Below are positions 60,519 through 64,000 of a stretch of DNA of 64,000 nt, piece after piece. A model generated the notes under the pieces. That model saw only the letters and a list, made by a program, of their open reading frames with translations, searched no databases and was not told the DNA's origin. The translations under genes were made by a program, and so were the position numbers. The first letter of the stretch is position 1; each line of letters begins with the position of its first letter. Source of the stretch: Elusimicrobiota bacterium. Its GTDB lineage: Bacteria; CAYTYR01; UBA6262. The DNA lies in NCBI GenBank assembly GCA_003153935.1, contig PMCA01000017.1, positions 83,390-147,389 of the forward strand, written 5' to 3'.

Positions 60519-61786
60519 GTTTTTCCTCGCAGATATTTTTTTACTGTGTTGAATGCTTTTTTGTCCACCAGCGCCCGAATCATCACGCCGTTGGGCCGGT
60601 AGCTTTTTTCTTTGACGTAACCGCTGTCGAACAAATGGCTGACCAGCTTGAATTTATCAAAAGGTATAAGGAAAGTCGCTTCTTTCAGGTCCCTGGCCAG
60701 CCGCGCGGATATAAGTTCATATAGTTCGTCCAGATTCTCTTTTTTCAGGGCGGAAATGAACACCCCGTCGGGGTTGAGCCGCCGCAGACGCTCCAGGCTG
60801 GATGGGCTTTTGACCAGGTCGATTTTATTGAAAACCTTAATGACCGGTTGGCCGCTTACCTCTAGGTCCTTTAATACCTGCTCCACGGTTTGCATCTGCT
60901 GTTCATATTCCGGATGACTCGCGTCTATGACATGCAGCAGGATGTCCGCCTGCACCACCTCTTCCAGGGTGGCCCGGAAAGCGGCGATCAATTGATGGGG
61001 CAATTTACGGATGAACCCTACCGTATCGGTAAACAAGACCTTTTGCTTATTGGGTAAAGTAAAGCTCCTGGTGGTCGGGTCCAGGGTGGCAAAAAGTTTA
61101 TCTTCGACAAAGACTTTGGCTCCGGTCAGGTTGTTAAGCAAAGTGGATTTGCCGGCGTTGGTATAACCCACCAGGGAAATTATCGGCAGCGGTACATCCT
61201 GCCTGGTTTTCCTTTGCAGACTGCGGTATTCCTTGATCTTATTTATCTCTTTGTTCAAAAACGAAATATGGTCGCGTATCCGGCGGCGGTCGTATTCCAG
61301 TTTCCTCTCACCCGGTCCGCGCATCGGGCCGCGCGCGCCGCCCACGCCTATCTGTTGCGCCAGCGCTACCCCTTTACCGGTCAGGCGGGGCAGCAGGTAA
61401 TTCAGCCGCGCCAGCTCAACCTGCAATTTGCCTTCGGCCGTGCGCGCCCGCTGGGCGAATATATCCAGTATCAGTTTGGTCCGGTCAACTATCCTGGCCC
61501 GGATGGTTTCTTCCAGGTTGCGTTGCTGCGCCGGTGTCAGATCATCGTCAAAGATCACGGACTGCAAATGTTCCTGTTTGACTATGGCGGCTAACTCTTC
61601 CGCTTTACCCTGGCCGATAAAATAAGCCGGGTTATAATTATTTATTTTCTGGATCACTTTAGAGAAGACCTCTGCGCCGGCTGTTTCTGTCAGGCGTTGC
61701 AGTTCTTCCAGGGAGTTCTGCACCTGGCTTAATTTCTTATAACGGTCCCTGATACCTACTAATATCGCTTTTTCTTTAAAGCTCAA
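60515..61786 (-). CDS. hflX: GTPase HflX
   Basis: Ribosome-associated GTPase that splits stalled ribosomes under stress. The 423-aa protein has the N-terminal HflX domain, the glycine-rich linker GVGGARGPMRGPGERKLE, and the G domain with GYTNAGKSTLLN, DTVGFIRKLP and NKIDLV. The start is a TTG at 61786, with GGTGGAG about 7 nt upstream. It lies 18 nt after miaA, a classic pairing (miaA-hfq-hflX in proteobacteria); hfq is not present here. Confidence 0.95.
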   Translation of the reverse strand: MSFKEKAILVGIRDRYKKLSQVQNSLEELQRLTETAGAEVFSKVIQKINNYNPAYFIGQGKAEELAAIVKQEHLQSVIFDDDLTPAQQRNLEETIRARIVDRTKLILDIFAQRARTAEGKLQVELARLNYLLPRLTGKGVALAQQIGVGGARGPMRGPGERKLEYDRRRIRDHISFLNKEINKIKEYRSLQRKTRQDVPLPIISLVGYTNAGKSTLLNNLTGAKVFVEDKLFATLDPTTRSFTLPNKQKVLFTDTVGFIRKLPHQLIAAFRATLEEVVQADILLHVIDASHPEYEQQMQTVEQVLKDLEVSGQPVIKVFNKIDLVKSPSSLERLRRLNPDGVFISALKKENLDELYELISARLARDLKEATFLIPFDKFKLVSHLFDSGYVKEKSYRPNGVMIRALVDKKAFNTVKKYLRGKT

Positions 61787-61804
61787 AAATTCTCCACCTC
61801 GGCT

Positions 61805-62719
61805 TTAATTTTTAAGTCTACCATATCTCGTCATCATTTTCAAGGTTTTATTGTCTATATTTCCATTCAGCCGGAACCATTTTATACCCGGTATTCGGCG
61901 GAACCAGGATAGCTGCCTTTTGGCGTAATGACGGGTATCGCGTTTGGTTAGCTCGAGCGCTTGCGGTAAGGTGATCTTACCGGCTAAATACTGGTAAACC
62001 TGGCGGTAACCCAGGCTCTGCAGGGGCTTTAATTTCGGGCTATATCCCTTACGAATAATGGCCTTAGCCTCTTTGACCAGGCCTTTAGCGAACATCTCCT
62101 CTACCCGGCGGTTGATCCGGTCATACAGTATCTGGCGTTCCCAGCTTAAACCGATCAGTCGGGCCCGATGGGCGGGTTGGATTGTTTGCCGGTGCCACGA
62201 GGAAAATGGCTGGCCGGTAAGATAATACACTTCCAGGGCCCTGATCAACCGGGGCAGGTTATGGGGATGGATCTTGGCGGCCGCTACCGGGTCTATTTTA
62301 AGCAATTTTTTATAAAGGTATCTATTTCCATACTTCTTCGCCTGGGCCGACAATTTGGCGCGCCAGGCCTTGTCCATCGGCGGCGCCGGGCAGAGTCCTT
62401 CAAGCAACGCCTTCAAATACAACCCTGTGCCCCCTACCAGGACCACGTTCTTTCTTTTTTTGTCCAGGGCGGTTATCTGCTTCTCCGCCAGCCGCACAAA
62501 AGTGCCGGCGTTAAATTCCGCGTCGGGATTCACGATATTGACCAGATGGTGTTTGACCGCTCGGAGTTCGGCGGGTACGGGTTTAGCGGTACCGATATTC
62601 AAATATTTATAAACCTGCAGGGAATCGAAAGAGATTATTTCCGCGTTGAGTTTTTTGGCTAATTTTATAGCCACGGCGGTTTTGCCGCTGGCAGTGGGTC
62701 CGACTATGGCGACGATCAT
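61805..62719 (-). CDS. miaA: tRNA dimethylallyltransferase
   Basis: Adds the isopentenyl group to A37 of tRNAs reading UNN codons. The 304-aa protein has the P-loop GPTASGKTAVA at about 7-17, SFDSLQVYKYLNIGTAKP, VGGTGLYLKALLEGL and RDTRHYAKRQLSWFRR. The ATG overlaps the mutL stop (ATGA). The mutL-miaA order is widely conserved. Confidence 0.96.
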   Translation of the reverse strand: MIVAIVGPTASGKTAVAIKLAKKLNAEIISFDSLQVYKYLNIGTAKPVPAELRAVKHHLVNIVNPDAEFNAGTFVRLAEKQITALDKKRKNVVLVGGTGLYLKALLEGLCPAPPMDKAWRAKLSAQAKKYGNRYLYKKLLKIDPVAAAKIHPHNLPRLIRALEVYYLTGQPFSSWHRQTIQPAHRARLIGLSWERQILYDRINRRVEEMFAKGLVKEAKAIIRKGYSPKLKPLQSLGYRQVYQYLAGKITLPQALELTKRDTRHYAKRQLSWFRRIPGIKWFRLNGNIDNKTLKMMTRYGRLKN

Positions 62720-64000
62720 GTGCGGCCAAACCTTTTATTCAATTCGGTCTTGGTCATCTGGATGATCGTCGGCCGGCCGTGCGGACAGGTATAAGGGATC
62801 TGGGCGGCGGTCAGGGAACGGACCAGTTGTCTCATGGCTGTTTCGTCCAGGCGGTCGCCTACCCGGATGGCGGCGTGACAGGCGGAAAGCTTCAGGATAT
62901 TGTCCAGCGCGTCATTTTTCAGCTCCGCGGCGGCAGGAGCGGCTCCGCGCTCGCGCAGGCTGGCAAGTTCCTTGATGATATCCAGTATGAACTGGCGGTC
63001 GCCGGTTTTCTCCAGGACCGCGGGTAAAGCCCTGATCAGCACGGAACTCTGGCCGAATTCCTCCACTTCCCAACCCAGCTTCTCTAAAATTTCCAGGTGG
63101 GACAGCAGGGTTTCCTTGGCGGAGGGATCAAGCTCCAGGTTTATCGGGATCAGGAGTTTCTGCGACTGGATACTGTTCTGGGCGAACTCATGTTTGAACT
63201 TTTCATACATGACACGTTCGCTGGCGGCATGCTGGTCAATGATGAACAATCCGGTAGTTGACGCGGCAATGATATAAGCGTTATCGGCCTGGCCCAGCAC
63301 GGAAATTTCCCCCATGATCAGGGTATTGACCGGTTGGCTTCCCCGGCTGGCATACACCGGCGCGGCCTCATCTTTGATGGTGAACAGGGTTTCCGTTTGT
63401 ACCGACGGGGCCCGGTAATCTCTCAGTACCGCTCCCAGTGAATTATCGCCCAGGGGCAGGCCGAGCGTGTCCCGGTGCTCTATCTTAGGGATGTTAAGCT
63501 GGTCAGCAAGCGCGTTCCTTATGGCTTTCACCGTTAATTCATGAATGGCGCCTTCGTTGGCGAACCGCACTTCCCGCTTAGCCGGATGGACGTTAACGTC
63601 CACGAATTCAGGAGCGAGATCGAAAAATATAAATACCTGCGGGTAGCGGCCATTGGGCACCAAAGTGTCATAGCCGGCGGATACCGCGTGATTCAACAAG
63701 CGGTGCTTCACGCTGCGGTGATTGACATAAAAGTACTGCTGGTTACGGTTGTTGCGGGCCAGGGCCGGGGTGGAAACAAATCCGGAGATGGTCAGGAACT
63801 TTTGTTCCAGCTGCAACGGCAATAAATTCTGTTGGGTCTCTTTGCCGAACAGATCGTAGAGGCGTTCCGCCAGGGTCGGCACAGCGGGGACTTTCAAGGT
63901 TTCCTTACCGTCATTCTTCAGGATAAAACCGGTGCGGAAATGAGCGATCGCCTGTTCCATGACGGTATTCAGTATATGGTTGAATTCGGTGGAGTCGCTT
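62716..64000 (-). CDS. mutL: DNA mismatch repair protein MutL, 5' partial
   Basis: Links mismatch recognition by MutS to strand removal. The minus-strand frame is open to the window edge, so the N-terminal ATPase motifs are outside; the ATG at 63960 is internal (SDSTEFNHILNTV precedes it). Seen are the end of the ATPase domain (NHRSVKHRLLNHAV, FVDVNVHPAKREVRF) and the C-terminal dimerisation domain with FIIDQHAASERVMYE, ACHAAIRVGDRLD and CPHGRPTIIQM. The DQHAASERV and CPHGRP motifs are typical of the MutL C-terminal domain with endonuclease-linked residues. Confidence 0.96.
   Translation of the reverse strand, partial: SDSTEFNHILNTVMEQAIAHFRTGFILKNDGKETLKVPAVPTLAERLYDLFGKETQQNLLPLQLEQKFLTISGFVSTPALARNNRNQQYFYVNHRSVKHRLLNHAVSAGYDTLVPNGRYPQVFIFFDLAPEFVDVNVHPAKREVRFANEGAIHELTVKAIRNALADQLNIPKIEHRDTLGLPLGDNSLGAVLRDYRAPSVQTETLFTIKDEAAPVYASRGSQPVNTLIMGEISVLGQADNAYIIAASTTGLFIIDQHAASERVMYEKFKHEFAQNSIQSQKLLIPINLELDPSAKETLLSHLEILEKLGWEVEEFGQSSVLIRALPAVLEKTGDRQFILDIIKELASLRERGAAPAAAELKNDALDNILKLSACHAAIRVGDRLDETAMRQLVRSLTAAQIPYTCPHGRPTIIQMTKTELNKRFGRT

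Overview
This window reads as a chromosomal segment of a diderm (Gram-negative) bacterium of an uncultivated lineage with intermediate GC. The outer membrane is implied by a LolA-type lipoprotein carrier, an LpxL-type lipid A acyltransferase, a TolC-type channel with an RND pump, and two probable outer-membrane barrels. SpoVG, a DUF2582 winged-helix protein, the aroF-tyrA-aroA-cmk-plsC-ispH-rpsA gene order and a DHH-CBS-tRNA nucleotidyltransferase fusion recall Omnitrophota/Elusimicrobiota-like or other deep-branching candidate phyla. No rRNA or marker tree is available here, so the phylum is inference only.

Layout. From 1 to 5.4 kb on the plus strand lies nrnA (5' end outside the window)-ribF-rpsO-pnp-accB, then a DUF2582 gene and spoVG ending in a clear terminator. 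From 5.4 to 15.3 kb is a long, tightly packed run for the cell envelope, DNA and phospholipid: uppP-ftsK-lolA-rodZ-like-rimO-pgsA-pgpA-recA-MBL hydrolase-xerD-small membrane protein-udg. From 15.3 to 19.8 kb is a two-component cluster with a free-standing membrane sensor, a Cache-HAMP kinase, an Rcp1-type receiver and a REC-PAS-kinase hybrid. From 19.8 to 26.2 kb is an accessory stretch: the decayed 3' end of a radical SAM DNA-repair-type gene, a secreted hypothetical protein, a DOPA-dioxygenase-like gene, and a TolC/RND pair with no adaptor gene. From 26.2 to 44.2 kb the plus strand carries the DHH-CBS-CCA fusion, an M50 protease, trpS, scpA-scpB, the aromatic amino acid cluster pheA-hisC-aroF-tyrA-aroA, cmk-plsC-ispH-rpsA, and a large exported metallopeptidase-propeller-barrel protein.

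A 780-nt convergent gap with a G-rich tract follows. The rest (44.9-64 kb) is on the minus strand: GH57 glycosidase and PHP hydrolase, tRNA-Arg, an 11-repeat ankyrin protein, a small gene behind a duplicated operator-like palindrome, a sigma-70 gene with apt, acylphosphatase, an outer-membrane protein whose best start is a non-canonical ATA, radC, two tRNA-Pro genes, pcm, lpxL, an MGDG/MurG-like glycosyltransferase, and the housekeeping run mutL-miaA-hflX-pgsA2-der-plsY-gpsA-merR (listed 5' to 3').

The genes together serve phospholipid synthesis (pgsA twice, pgpA, plsY, plsC, gpsA), cell division and chromosome handling (ftsK, scpAB, xerD), translation (rpsO, rpsA, rimO, trpS, miaA, der, hflX) and chorismate-to-Phe/Tyr synthesis. 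No CRISPR array, prophage or intact insertion sequence was seen. The most distinctive signals are the radical SAM pseudogene, the paired 18-bp operator, promoters placed almost directly at start codons, a 24-bp extended hairpin enclosing a tRNA-Pro, and several intergenic repeats built by reiterating short words.
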